This document shows, piece after piece, positions 46,001 through 60,319 of a stretch of 64,000 bases of DNA. A program made the translations under genes and the position numbers. How positions within the stretch are numbered: position 1 is the first letter of the stretch; each line of letters begins with the position of its first letter. This DNA comes from Kappaphycus alvarezii (lineage: Eukaryota; Rhodophyta; Florideophyceae; Gigartinales; Solieriaceae). The notes beneath the pieces were generated by a model. It was given only the letters and a program-made list of their open reading frames with translations. It ran no database searches and was not told where the DNA came from. The stretch is taken from contig NADL03000485.1 in NCBI GenBank assembly GCA_002205965.3, positions 124,001 to 188,000 of the forward strand, read 5' to 3'.

Positions 46001-49000
46001 ATAGTAAAAAAATTGAAATTGATAATCGTGTCAAACCCCATTGAGGAATTTTTGAACCCCTTGGAATTCTGGATAGTTTTAGCTTTCCTCCAACATAGTA
46101 TGAACTCTGTCCAAATTAACCAAGGGTGGAAATTTTTCAGAAACCCAGCATGGAATCTATCTGCCCTTAAGAGATTACAACACTGCAAAAGATTGTGAAT
46201 ATGGCTCGAATATAGTTTCGTCTCTCTTTTATGCTCAAAACACAAAGTCACCCGAACTCAATGATATTGAAAATCGGCGGATTTTTTTTAAATGAGGGTC
46301 GCGAAAAGTTAAAACTAGACTGTCGGAGCCCATATGGAATGTGTATGTGATGCGTGAAATAGAATTAAAGCAGAGCCAATGAATTGAATTGAAAAAATCT
46401 TCTTACACCTTTTTTTTTTACAGAATGTAAGAGAAGTTAGCCTATCTTTTTAAATGAAGGATTTTGTAGTTTTCAAAACGCTTTTTCTTTCAAATTTTGG
46501 CTAGAAAACAACTCCGAGACTACTTGAAATATAATTTTCTAATGTTTTACTGTAGTATTTCTATATTTTGGGGTTTTTAATTGAAAAATTCAAAAACTGA
46601 CAGAAAAGGTATTATCGTATAGTTCTTGCCCTCACATAACATTTAATAAATTTGTAAATAAATTATGTACATGCTGAGATTTTGCGAACATTAAGTTAAA
46701 ATTGTACCTTATGAATAATGAATCATTCTTTATTGTTGTCAAAGTAGGGAATATTCGACTAGGAAATTTCCAAGAAAAGTCAACAGCTTTAACGCTAGAG
46801 AAAATCCTGCAAAGATGGACATTTATTGTTCAAAAGGGTACATTATCCGGCAAGTTTTATGTTTTGTATATAGATTTTTGCTTTAAAAGCAATTTTAATT
46901 CATATTATGATAAATTTGACCTGAAGATTAGTATCAAAATGTCTACATGACTGATTATTCGTAGCGCTGGGAGGAAAACAGAAAAAGTGTAAGGTCTAGG
47001 TTCCATAAAATTCAACTAAACCTGTCGAAATAATTCTTCCTACCCATTCAATAGAGGCGAATATTAAACCGGAGCAAGTGCAAACGAAGAATACCGCCGA
47101 TATGATTGTATCGAAGTTCCTCATATCAAATGGGTCCAAGGAAATCTTCCTACTCAGAAACCGACTTCGCTCTCGAGGAGGGACGCATTAGTTTTACAAT
47201 GGTTCTTTTTACCGTGTCTTCTACAGGGCCTGTTCTTCATATTATTGATTTAATTTTTTCGGATCAGTTGGACGAAAGAGTTAATAAAATTCACTTAACA
47301 AGTCTGAGATTCAAAGCTAGGGGCTCAGAAAATGCTATATAAATAGAACGCGTAACTAAAAAATTGTGATTATAATTAAAAAACACCACAAACGCCACAG
47401 TATCAACATAATCTATAAAATATTCAACAACAGCAACCAAGAAATCAAGCGAAACAGTATGAAACACAAAAAAACCAATAAAAATTGTATCACCTGTCAA
47501 AACAGCTATAAAAACGCTGAAAGAGTCCATTTTTTTCAAAAAAAATTGTGTTTTAAACCACATATTGTGAATTGTTTCAACCTTACTGAGAAATATATTA
47601 GTAAATTTGGTCAGTACTAACAAGTTTTTGTAAGATTTTTTGAAGAAGAATGGCTTGGAAGTTTTTTCAGTCTAATTTTAATCGTTTATAATATAAAGTG
47701 GTAGTCGTGTAATTGATGTGTTTTTACTTCCCCGGCCTCCAAGGTGGAAAAAATAATAGAATTTATACGTAAAATAGAAAAAACAGCATTCAAACCCTTG
47801 GATCACTCGAAATGAGTGAGAAGATGCGCGAGCGGTAGTTTGCATAGATTTTAGCCTAATTTTGACGATGTAAATCCTATTGAAATTCATGTTTCGCTCA
47901 AATCTATCCTTTACAGAGTTTCGGAGTCTTCTGAGCATCCCTTAGTATCCAGACATACCAAAAGTATTTAAATTCAGACTTTTTTCGTAATGAACTAAGT
48001 TACTCTTACTTCCCCTTTTATATCTTAAATTGAAAGTTTGAGGTTAATACAGCAATCCCTAGTATGCAGTATTCGTTTTCTTCAGTAATATTTTGGACTA
48101 CATTGTTTGCAGAGCTGTTAAACTGAAATTACAATTTAATCTTCACTCTAGGCTTGTCCCATAGCAGCGATGTCATCCATCAGGTGAATATCTCTGGGAA
48201 GGTCAGATTTTGTAGTGGTTTCAAAATTAGACTTTGAATCAGAAAACATTGCTACAAAAAAATTATTTTCTATCTGTTTCGTGACGTGTTCAGAGTTACA
48301 TCTGTATTAGTAGCCTAGCGAAAATGCCTATATTTCGCACGAAAGTATTCTTATTTCTATCCGCTCATTCTTTGAAGAATCCCAAAGGAAAATTTAATTC
48401 CTATTTGCGTCGTCCCATAAAACTATGAATAGCTCTAGCTGCGAAAGCCTGCTTTTATTTGTTTTTTGGCCAGTTTAGATATAGAAATATGGATAAAAGC
48501 CACAATTTTCAGTTTAGAGAAATTTAGCGCAGGATTTTTCTATCTCGATAGGACTCGAATTTATAAAGTGCATTTATGTAGTACATCTGTATGGGATTTG
48601 AGAGGGGTTTGATTTTCCTCATGCGACATAATGTCTAACAATAGTAATAATGAAGAGTAGGTTTCCATGTGAGCTAAGTAATTCGTATTGTTTCACAGCG
48701 TTATAGATCAATAGGCGAATAATATGATTTTCTATGCTCAAGACAAATTTTTGCTTCGTTTTGAGTTGTTTGATGCCTTTAATTGCAAAAAATATCTGTA
48801 TAGCTAAGTCTACTTGAAACCTTAGGTGTCTTTTGAGTCTAATTATACAAAGTATTTGTATATGTAGCGATATCTTTATCTTCAGTAAGTCATATATATA
48901 CATCTCGATTTACTCCCTTGATTCGATGCAATAAACAACATCTTAGATACTGCGCATGAATTGTTTATATCCTGATTTGACGTTTGATAGTAGATACAAA

Positions 49001-52000
49001 ACAAACATAAAACAAGGGCTACCAGATCATATTGCAGTATCAGTAATGGTTAGAATATAGTATTGAGACAGATTTTCCTGTTGCGAAGGATGATTGCATA
49101 CTTTTGTGGTGATAACTTACTTTGGATGTGAGCAGGCTCTAAATAAATTGGAAGTACTATACTGTTAAACGATAAAACTGCGAGAGAAGCAACAAGGGGT
49201 GATGAAAAAGTAATTGGTATTGAAGATTTTTGGATATATCATAGGTCTGTTAGTCTTTAGTTCTCTGTAAAATCCAGAGTGCATTAAATTTTTGGGAGCT
49301 GGTACCAGATTCTTACATCGGTATAGTGAAGCGGGTTCAGAAAAAAGTAGCATCAGAAGGGATATTTCCAATTGGCTCAGGTTCAAAACAAAATTTGCAT
49401 TTAATTTCATCGTACTGATTTCTTTTTCGATCTCATAAGTTCTACACAAGGATGATTTAATATTTCTGTCAATTACGCATAATTAGTATCCTATTTTGTA
49501 AATAAGGAATAGTTATGAGCACTTTTGCAGCTATAGGGTTCGAATATTATGATAAAGAACTAAAAAGCGGAAGTTCATTTACGTAACAAATATTATGGCT
49601 GAAAAACCAGTCAACTTGTGAGGTAGTTCGCATTCACGTGAAATTTTGCTTCAACAGCAGATGTAACTCCACTCTAAAATACAAAGAAGGTAGACCAGCT
49701 TGCAAAAATGCCACAATGGGATTGAAGTTCGTCTTAATCACTACAAAAAAGAAAAGTGTTACAGATCTCTTAAGAAGAGTGATGGTCTTTCCCAGTGTCC
49801 ACAATCGAGATATACAGCCAATTCGTTACTAGAAAGGATTAGAGTGCTGTTTTTAAGCTGTTACAGAATTTAACGCTACGGTATTCTGGAATTTTTGCCT
49901 TGATTATCTCCATTTCTAGAAGTGTTTTAGTTTCTGGATCAATTCTTTGCGCAACTTTCTGTGGTTTTTGCTCATACTTTAACGTTGATAACGCGGATAT
50001 ATTTTCAAATTTGCACTGGATACTTTTATTAATAGATTGTGTACGTCCGGATATATAGTTTACGAAAACTTCATTGGTAGCATAATCGGAAATGATTTTG
50101 AGCAGTACCATCAGAAACTAATTTCGTAGTTTTTCATGCTCTTCCTTAGTGGATTACGGTAGCGTTATAAAATTAGAGACTAATGAGATTCAATTGTTTA
50201 TGTTATCCTTTTGAAACATATTGCAGATGCAACAGATTTGTAGTAAAAATATGGATTCGCTTTGGATTTGTCGACCAACTTATTACAGGGTACAAAAAGG
50301 TAGATTAGTACCTACGTAATCATGAACGCTACCAAAAGTTTTCGAAGCCTTCACTTCGAAGTAGCACAGTAAACATAAAGAGCGTCTCGCTGCACTCGGC
50401 ATGTAAAATCATTTGCGGACTAAAAAGTCGAAAGTAGTAGCATAACTGAATATCACTTCAGTTTGTGTCATCTCATCGCACATAAAAGCCATTCTTGGGG
50501 ACCAGACATTGTGTGAATTTTTATAGATGATTCAACTTCTTATAAGAAACATTTATTCCGCAACAGCTGGTTTTGTCCAAGACTGGAGTAAATTCCAGCA
50601 AGTTCGGCACGAATATATAAAAAAGAGCAATGATCTCTCAGGCCATAATATAGATATCCTATTTGAAATATGAATGATATCAAAAGGCCTAAGGATAGAA
50701 TCGAAGTATATTCCAAAGCGCGAAGCGTATAGAAAAGACTGCGCTCTTGTTCAGGGCACTAGCGCCGCAGCAAAAGAGATGACTATGCGGGAAGTCGTTT
50801 TACTACCCGAAACTATGTTTGTAAGTCAATTCCTTAAATTGAGAGGATTTCTTCGGAATAAGAACTATCTGAAACTCTCTATACCCTCATACGCGGATTA
50901 TTGTAAACGATATTCATTGATATAAGCAATATTTAAGTACACCGAACGATAAATTGCGAAATCTTATTGCACATTGTAAAAGATGCAGGGTTCATCGTGC
51001 ACTTCTACTTTACAGTACAAAATGGTACTGTAAACTTCTTCATTAATAACCCTTATACTGTAAGGATAGTACTTTAAGGCGTCCAATACCGGAAAAGTTT
51101 CAGTTATGCTATAATAAACTCCTTCAAAAATGACAATAATATTATGTTTTGCATTCGCCCACTCACCTGGCGGCCCTCAACGACCCTCGTTTACAGACCC
51201 TCAGCCAGTAAAACTCTAATCGACGAGTATGCCGTGCGGAACGCACAGTAACATGGCGAAGGTTAACCTTCAAGTGCAGCTTTCCTATATTCCACGGATA
51301 CTAGAGCTATCACTAAGTGCAGTAGTCTGGATTACGGTATGCACCGCACAGTAATTGCACGGTTCTATGTTTCCTTCAGCCACAACTGGCTTGACACTCC
51401 TGGATCAAAATTCTCCATCTGACAGCGCTGTACAAAAGTGATCGCAAACATCCCTACTCGGCGCTAGGGGGCCTTGCTCAAACACAACAGCGAAAAAACA
51501 TCAAACAATCAAACAAAACCAAATACAGATCATCAAACTTGTCATAAATTGACCCCGCTACCTTATCTTAAACTTCCTGAAACTTAGCTCGGAATAGCCA
51601 TTGAAACACAAGTGTGTGTAACTTTTTCCAAGAACTATTCCGTTCAAAAATTTCGAAGCTTTACCAAAATCGGATAAAATTAGATTAAAAAGAGATAATT
51701 TTATAGCATTAGTATGAACGGTGTTCTACAAATAGCTAGTTTCATTTCGAGACAATATACAGCTGATCCTGATTTGAGTCTGAATCCAACTGTTCGACCT
51801 TGATTAAGGTGCACTGAGGCCCCCGCATCTGTCGGGAGCAGGGTTGTCTCGTAATGCCTCACTGTGAAAGTGCACCAGGCTCGAAAGGGTAGGCATAGCA
51901 AGCTCCAAAATATATAGGCCATGATTTTGCAGAATTTCTTATTTTGCTCCGTAACCGAAACACATATATGGGTAATTACACAAAAAAACCACTAAATTGA

Positions 52001-54900
52001 AAAGAAGAAGTGAACGAAGAAGAAGCGAGCGATGCTTCCGTAAACCGCTTCTATGTATAGCCTTGGTAAGAACGGCCGCAACTTTGTTGTTAATTGCAGT
52101 GTCAGTAAACTTTACTATTGCTTTCTTGATTTGATCTCGCATTTGATGATATCTAACCGCTGCGACCTTGATCTTAGATAATACCTTGTCCTTTCATCTA
52201 CGGCGATAGATGCAATGCTATACGTAAATACCAACTTCGTGGGTATTTTCATGTCTTCATTGCATTTTCTACAAGAAATAATTTCGAAGTAAAGACGCTA
52301 CATCCATGAGAGCTATTTCACAGGAGATTAAAGTGCGAAATACTTAGCTCTGGTATATGATAAGGCCGCAGTAGGCTTTATTTAACTCTTCCATGAAACG
52401 GGCGCATAATTGATCATCCCAGTAAATATACCTTTAGATTTCCGTAAAATCTTGCCTCCAGCCCAGTCAGAATCGACATATGCTTACGCCATCGCTATTT
52501 TCTAAGAGTGATTCAGGTTAGAGACATTTCGGGGAAACTGAATGCTAATAAATAGTGTTACAGGTACGTGAGAAAGTATAGGATTGACCAAAATGTAGCG
52601 AACAATAGGAAAGTGTACTTCGCGAGCAACAGAATTCACTGCGGGCAAAATATCAGGGTGTGTGCAGAATTAGAGGCCAAAATGCTCTCCAAGTGTTACG
52701 AGAAAAGTTGAGAAATTCTTGTTTGAAAGTACTATTTCTGTCTATTTTGACGCCACACAAAAGCTTATCATCTCAAGTGTCGCGAATTCTCTTCTTGGAT
52801 TGATTCAGTATCGATATAGGGTTATTCGCGAATGCCATTTCATGAAATATGATGAACGTTTGGAGGAATTACTCAACACATGCCTCGAAGAAAATTTGCC
52901 AGTCAATATGAGATTTCTTAAAGCCCCGCTACGGCAAATTTTCCACGACAAAAAAAACAATATGATTCCTACTTGGGGAAGACCCAAATGGATTTACACA
53001 AGTTGGAACCGTGATTTGATCGTTCTTGTCTCTCCGTATAATCCATTTGGTGTTCCATGTAAATATTAGTGTACATATTGCCGTATAAATATGTGCTACT
53101 GACGTCCTCTACTTTAATAATGACCTATGTTTCAATTAATATTGAAAGACGGATTCGAATGGCCTCTAGTGAAGGAAAATAGATATAAAGGGAATAAATA
53201 TCTTAGTCAACTCGTGGAGCTGCACGTATTTTTCAGTAGTACTGTCAGATCTTGGCAGAAATAATTTTTCATTTTTTCCAGCGGCTTGAGTCCAAAAATT
53301 GAAGTGAATAGAATGGTTTGAATTTATGTTTCGTGGGTGATATATTCCCCTGTGTGGTGCATTCGCAGTAATGTGTATTACCTGTAGATCTCTTGACACC
53401 TAAGCGGGTTCTGGGTTACGTCTTGGAATGGGCGTGGGATTCTGTAATTGTAAAAGATCTTGCAAAAAGAAAAAGTGTGTGAAAAAAAATCAAGACAATG
53501 GCGAGTGGAAAACGTAGAATAATTGAGCGAAAAACTCTTCTGTGTTTCAATCCTCTGAATTTTCGAATTCATTCACGCAAGTTAGCCATTGACGCCATTG
53601 ATCCCCCTTTTTTATCTTTCAAAACTTGTTGGAGGGAGCGAAACTGTTCAGTGCTTCAGTTTTAATAGAAACTCATTTCCTTTTTCGTTGTTGTCGAACA
53701 AGGAAGAGCATTGGCAAGAACGGATAGCAGTAGTACATCATGAAATTCATTCTTAACTAGCGTGTGGGATACCATGACCCTTGCTTTACGATGCATGTTT
53801 CGTCCAAAATACCTTCGAATGCACCTACAAGGGCACGTCCAAGACCTAATCCCTACTCCTTCCATCAAAAATCTACTAAACCTCCGGAGAATACGACTGC
53901 TTCATATTGCTGCTAAATCCAAGGTCTCACATATGGTAGCCAATCGCCCCTCCGCATGGTCTCCATTTTCTTTACCGCAAGTTTCCCCCTTGATTTCCTT
54001 GTACCATGCAATTAAAATGGCTGTACTATGCTGATGGATAAAATTGATTCGCTTTGTTCAGGGCGCCTTCCTAAAGCCCTTCCCGACGCAAAAATCTTTG
54101 TCGAGCCCATTATTTCTCCTTAGCTTCGGGGCGTGAAGCGAAGAGTATTTCATTATTACTAGAATAAAATCTGGTACAAGAATAGAGAACGATCAGCCAC
54201 TGGATACTTTATCGCCCGACACTTGCAAATTTCAACAGATGTAAATCACCAAAATCAATTTGTTCGTCTCACTCCTATTGATACATGGAGATTTCTGCAT
54301 CAGGAACCAGCCCAAGAGATTTTGGTCGAGCTCGTTCCAATGATTCACCTATTTCTGCTAGGGTATGCATGAGCTGGGAAGTGGGCTATCGGTTGTCATG
54401 CTAACAGAGTGGTTTCCTCAAGTTTCTCTAAATTTTCAATTGTATTTTCAATTACATTGGCGTTTGAGGACATCCCAATCAGCGCTCATCAGCAATAATC
54501 ATTGGCTACAAAGAACCACCAGACAGATCAATACAAGAGTTGGACTTCAAAGTCCGTCTCACAGGGACAGAGGCTGTAGACTGGTCGCAGGTCCCTGCAT
54601 AGACTGTTTCTGCAATGAAAACGCGGGCGCAGCGAATTTTCCTCCACAATAGTCATCATTAGGAGGGCACTATTTATTTTCGACTCTTACAGTATGCAGA
54701 AAGTGAATTATTATGTGGGTTGAGCTGGACATGCTATCCTGTTGCAGGACAAAGGTGCTATTAACATTTGGGATCCCTAGACACGTCAGAACACTTTGAT
54801 ATCGACGCAATACCGGCAAGTGATGTGAGTAATCTGCCATGGTCACAACAATTTTGCTTAAGAAAAATATGAGCGAAGCCTGTTTCCAGTTCCTGTCAAT
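43061..54900. other. long AT-rich, gene-free stretch
   Basis: About 12 kb of visibly AT-rich DNA with short, unrelated open frames. The best is 52719-53069 (+, 116 codons) with no motif I recognise. Frames at 44598-44840 and 53762-54034 are likewise unassigned. No RNA gene, tandem array or terminal repeat is evident. Much of this is probably old transposon sequence beyond recognition. Confidence 0.4.
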
Positions 54901-55304
54901 GCCAGCCCGCCCGCGTCCAGCAAATCATGTATAATTTGGAGAGCATTATCCCTTTCCTTCCTTGATGTGTGTCTTCCCAAATCTCTGAAGCAACTGCGGT
55001 CGCGCTTGACTCTGCAAATGTCTCAATATGGGGTGACAACAGTTCGAGTCCGTAAAAAGGGCTACTACACTGCTAGACGGCATCCTTTGGTTGACTTCGT
55101 AAATGAATCGGAACGTGGAAGGGAAAATTCCACGATATTGCATCCATTATCCGTAAGGTACCTGCCACTTATAATGATCTACTGTTTGATGACGTGCTTG
55201 ACTTTTTCCACCATCTTCTCTAGTCGAAAGTTTTATTAAAGGGTGCATGGAGAGAAACTGCCCTCTTAGAACAAAGATAACGAGAAAACTATGGCGTTAT
55301 AGGG

Positions 55305-55840
55305 TTAATTTATGGAAAGGGTCTCCACACGGTTAGATAGTACTGTACCCGTCAAAATTAATCTGCTGATTGTAAATGAGTTGGCCTTTTCAGTTGAAGA
55401 CGAAACTGGACAACAGGTTTTATGTTCCACCGCGATGATTATATACCTGTTTCCTGTTTTCGAAAGTTTTAATGGGCCCTCAAAGTCTATGGGGAGCATT
55501 TCGAACAGCCATTTGATTGAATCACGAAGGTTCGTCTGGATAATTTGCAGTCTTTACGGAGAGTGATAACCATCCCTTGTATGACCGTATTGTGTCACAT
55601 CGCTGCAAATCCCTAGGAAGCGAAATCGGTACATGCCGGAAGTTTTCATAGAGTTGAAATCTCATAGTAGCCTTAAAAATCTTGGAAATTGGCTCATATA
55701 GTTCGCGAAATAAGTATAGATACCGCAGATTTTCTTTGATAAAAAATAATAAGACAGCTTGTTTTAAACAAAAATGGTCAATCCTTTTCATTTCTAAAAG
55801 CAGATACTGCCACAAAAAGTCAAATGAATTGAAGAGCAAC
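55305..55840 (-). mobile_element. Ty3/gypsy integrase relic
   Basis: Fossil. The minus strand at 55305-55499 reads LPIDFEGPLKLSKTGNRYII, which matches the start of the gypsy integrase core (D-x-xGPL ... S-x-GNRYI). The adjoining upstream frame (55522-55839) probably carries the preceding zinc-binding part. No LTRs and no reverse transcriptase were recognised nearby. It is broken and old. Confidence 0.55.
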
Positions 55841-58800
55841 CTCCATTGTAACCTTTTAAGAATATATTTTTTAAAAAGTGTATTCCAAAAACGCTACCCT
55901 GGAGGTTGGAAAAACTATAGACGAAATAACCTTTACAAGGCCGCGACTTTATGAAAAGGTACTTATTAGACAAATTAATCATTCCCGAACACTTCAACGG
56001 TCTTTTGCTAATCACGGAACCAACTGGTAAGGATGCGCTGGTTGTAAACTAGATCCACGCTGGTATCCTGTCTGTTTGCTGGTAAATATCGCGTTCGTAG
56101 TCAATTGTTACGCCCTGTTCGCTCCTTACATCGAATTAAATACAAATAGCGCTAAAAACAAATTCTATGCCAATGAAAAAAGCTACTGAAGCCCCGCAGG
56201 CTACATAGAAGAAAAGAAGAGTCGGATCTCTCATATATTTCAGTCCATACCGGGACAAAAGGCTTGGAAATATATGTAGCATTGTACTGTATATACGAGG
56301 TAGTGACAAGTGCTAGTCGAATTTTCGGAATTTTCGCGGATTTAGTGTGAACTACTAGAAGAAAGGGCGATATTCTTTGCCCAGATGGAATTGATACCAA
56401 GAATTGATGTATAAAATGGCTTCCGTTCTGTTTAAATTGTTAGTTCCAAACCAGTGCTTGTCGATTTGATGATTTTTTTCTTCATCACACCCATCAAGGG
56501 CCATGTTATATGATTTAATGACTTATTTTTCTCCCCTTTCTTCTTTGGGAGCCCGATAAACTGTACTATCACTACGTCAACAGATTTTTTGAATCGACTA
56601 AGAATCTTAAGGTACCTTTTCTTAAACATTTCTGTCGTCACGAGAGTTCCTCAAGCCGAGGCGGTCATAATTGGATCAAAGTCTACACCTTGATTATATT
56701 TTTTCAGAGATTCCACCTGCCTACTTTTTGGTTTTTTTCCGCCACTTAGAGTATACAAACAGAGATCGCAACATGCCATGACCTTTGCGTGGAATCGTTT
56801 GTCCAAGTGACCCAGTAGTAACATACCGACTAGACCTAAGGGTCCAAATTGTGGACATAAGTCAAGGTTTTACTATGGCTGAAACCTAACTGTAACTAGT
56901 ATGTTTACTATAGCATGCAATATCGTCACTAGTTATGTCCACTTCCCGACCAGTATCACCCTGACAACGTTAAATACACTAGGTAGAAGATCAGGCTCGC
57001 CACTGGGTGGAGTCTTCTGCTCAGTATTAGTGGACAGTAGCTGATAACCTCGTCACTGGAATCCTTTTTGGTCCTATTTCTGTTAATCGGCGAATGTCTT
57101 TTTATGGCACAATACTGTAAGTGCTTGCTACGCCGTCGTCGCAGTCGATCTGCGGCTCCTTTCGCGTTCTCGCGGATACTTTATTTATTGATAGTGCCTC
57201 TCACAAAGTTTTTGCTTTCATCGCTTGGTAGGGTTACTATATTGAGAAGTTAAGCACCTTAAACGACTCCGCCCGTTGCTTTCACCAGCGTGTATTGCGT
57301 TGGCACTTCCCAATTAAATTCATCAGATCTTCTTGCCTTCACGAAAGTTGCGTTGCGATTAAAACTGTTGATTGTACAGCAGTTCGCCACGCTGCGTAAG
57401 AACGGGGTTCCACAACAGCGGAGATACCTTAATTAAGTATGTTTAGGACAAATTAGGTAGTATTATTATATATCAAAATAGCAGACGGGTATAGATACAC
57501 CTCTAAAGCTTTATTTTCTTTTTCCTGTTTCTTTGATAGTAGGCCCTCCATCTTGTGCTCTTCCTGCACATGCCGGTACCACTACCACCTCAATTACTTC
57601 CCTTTTCTTAAATCCCTTTCTTTGCTTTTACAGGAAATTTTTTTGCTTGGTAAAGTTAACTATGTCTTTAATCCATCTGCTACTCTTGTACACGCCAATT
57701 TCATTCAGCATTTCTGAGCATTATCACGTGGTACGGGCGCTTCGTGCGTGTACATAGCATATGGACACACTGACACTACTATATTGTTTTAACGACCTAT
57801 AAAGTCCTATTGATTATTGTTGATTCTTTCGGCGGACAAAAAACGGGAAATAAGTAGTCTTATTATGTTCCGATATCACCATCTCCCATTGCTTCGTTGA
57901 TAACCTCTCACTCTTTTCCCACGGAAGTCTGTTCACGAAGTAGTTGGACGCTTAAAGTAAATAATAGCTGACGTAACTGATCATACCGTGCAGTAGTCTA
58001 TTTAAAAGCTACTCCAGACTTCTGTCAGTGGTCAGAATAGCAGATAAAGACCTAGATGGTAGTTGTAGCAATTGAGTTGCAGATTTTCAGAGTAGGTTGT
58101 CAGAGTGTCTTTCACACCGACTATTATTATTTCTGAGCCAAAACCAACGCTCATTCTTATCTCGCTCAAGGCGTTTGGATCTAGGGAGGGCGATACTCCT
58201 CCCAGCCAAACTACTCTGCTATATTATCACCTGCAAATCAAAGAAACCCCTTGGGTCCCCCTTGTCACCTTAAACTCGCTATAGGAAGCCCACGGGTACG
58301 CTTTTAGCAGCTGAGGTTTGTACTGCGCATGTAAGACGTATTGTCTCGAGTACAATTTATACGGAAGCATAGGACTCAGATGAATTCGTGACAGTGCAGT
58401 GGTTGCTAGGAGTGTTGGATGAGTACGTAAGAGAAAGGATCACCTCTCAAGAAACTCTCCAAAATACCTTGCGTAACTATTTTGTTAATCAAGAAAAGAG
58501 CTTTTTGTAAACGCCCTTACATGATCGATCATTTTTGTCCCAAAGAAGTTTGAATGTTCGTTCGAGGAACTGAAGCCCTAATTACTATTCGTCATAACTT
58601 TATCCTGATACGAGGCACACTTTGTCGTAATATGAGTACAAACCTCTTTATCTTACAAAAACGTACAGTAAGTGAGAAATTTGGGGGCTTCCGTTAATAT
58701 TTACTAAAAATTATACACCAAAAACATAAGATTACAGTAAATTGATGCTCAGTGGCTTCAAATCTACACCACTTCGGCTAAAGCATTAAAATACAAGACA

Positions 58801-60319
58801 AAATTTGGCAAATTGGCACTAAAATGGAAACTTATCAACTGTAATAAAGTAGTACGTACCTTGACTAGCGCTAAGATTACCGAAAAGTTTGTTTTTATCG
58901 AAACTATAGGTTAGCAGAAAAACGACAGAAAAAGAAAGAACATTTTCTTAAAATAACTAATCTTTAACTGTGTCCTCATATGAAGCCAATGTTCCTTTAG
59001 ACATTAGGAAGAATAAATTAAGAAAATAACACCATGGGTGTAAGACGGGCCAAACAAGAATTACATAATACTTTGGGTTCTACAGGCAAGGTGAAGAGCC
59101 TCGAATCGTCCAGCGCCCCGGTATTGATATATCTATGTCATATAAATTGTCTTGAACATCTATCTTGTATCCGCAAGGGATACCACCAGTTGGTGAGAAA
59201 AGCAGTGGGGATACGCTAGGAGGTAATTTAGTTTCCCAGTCAGCCCTTGATAATTGGTCGACTATTGTTGACAGCGACGGTGTTGAGACCTTAGATATCA
59301 GAACTGACGCCAGTGATCTCGTCACAAGATCCTTTTGCGTAGGCGTCTTCTCACAGTGCACGTCGTCTAGTCTACATCTGATTGATTCCGAAATTTGAAT
59401 AGACACTGAAATTTGTCAGAACATGGAAAATTGGCCCGCGTCCCTTTGTATATTTTGTTGACCAAGCGGTCCCTATTTTATACTGCCAGTATAACCTCTC
59501 TCGCGGGTTATTGTTGATTATTCACTCTCTTCATTTGCATTTGGTATTCCGGAATGCACGCACTCTCCTGAGCGAGAGCCCCATTGTCACTCCGTTATTA
59601 CATTCTCAGATGCGTTTTTAGTAGTACATACAGCAGCACCCCTCCTCGGCGAAACCGCTGTTTCGTCAGACCTCAGACCTCAGTCAAACCCAGTAAATAA
59701 AGCAGAATCACATTTGATATCTGAGAAATGAGCATAGTACCCTCAATTAAAGAAATATGTTTGTTACAAATTAGGCCACATACTCTTGAATGTAAATCAA
59801 TGGATTATCATAATAAGTTAAGGCTGAACACGTAGCACATGATACATCTCAATATGTACAGTATATATTGTTGGAGATTCAAATATTTCTTATCTAATTG
59901 GTGTAAATACCCGGTTCACATCTTCACATAGCAGTAATTGGTACCGATGGTTGCCTGAATCCAACTGTAGTGCCACTTTAGGTGATTGAGAGCCCTCTGT
60001 GAATTACTAATTTTGGATATCAGAGTTATAACAGTGTTTTCTCTTAATTACCCGTCGCGAAGATTCACTCCGTTCTCCGAGACATAGGTAACAAGGTCTT
60101 TAGGAGTACGCAATGGCGACAACGGGTAGAGGTGTTCTGTTTTTCCATTAATCTCATTTTTTCCTTGGTAAAGGGAGTTTCATACATCTAAAAAGCTACT
60201 AAAAGTTCGAGAATCAAGTAGTAGAACGTTTTGTAGTCTCAAGACTTCCTCAGGATGTACGTAAGTTTAATTTTTGTGGATATTTTTGTCAATCTGATTA
60301 TTTTCACTCAAAAACTCTT
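55841..60319. other. AT-rich stretch, no recognised gene
   Basis: Short open frames only. A duplicated CAGACCTCAGACCTCAG stretch occurs near 59669. No tRNA-like or repeat structure is clear. Confidence 0.4.

Noticed and set aside
49839-50111. Minus-strand frame slightly like the region before a gypsy reverse transcriptase
   Set aside because: The resemblance covers fewer than 30 residues and no catalytic motif follows.
55040-55052. GTTCGAGTCCG resembling a tRNA T-loop
   Set aside because: No matching D-arm, anticodon arm or acceptor stem in the surrounding 80 bp.
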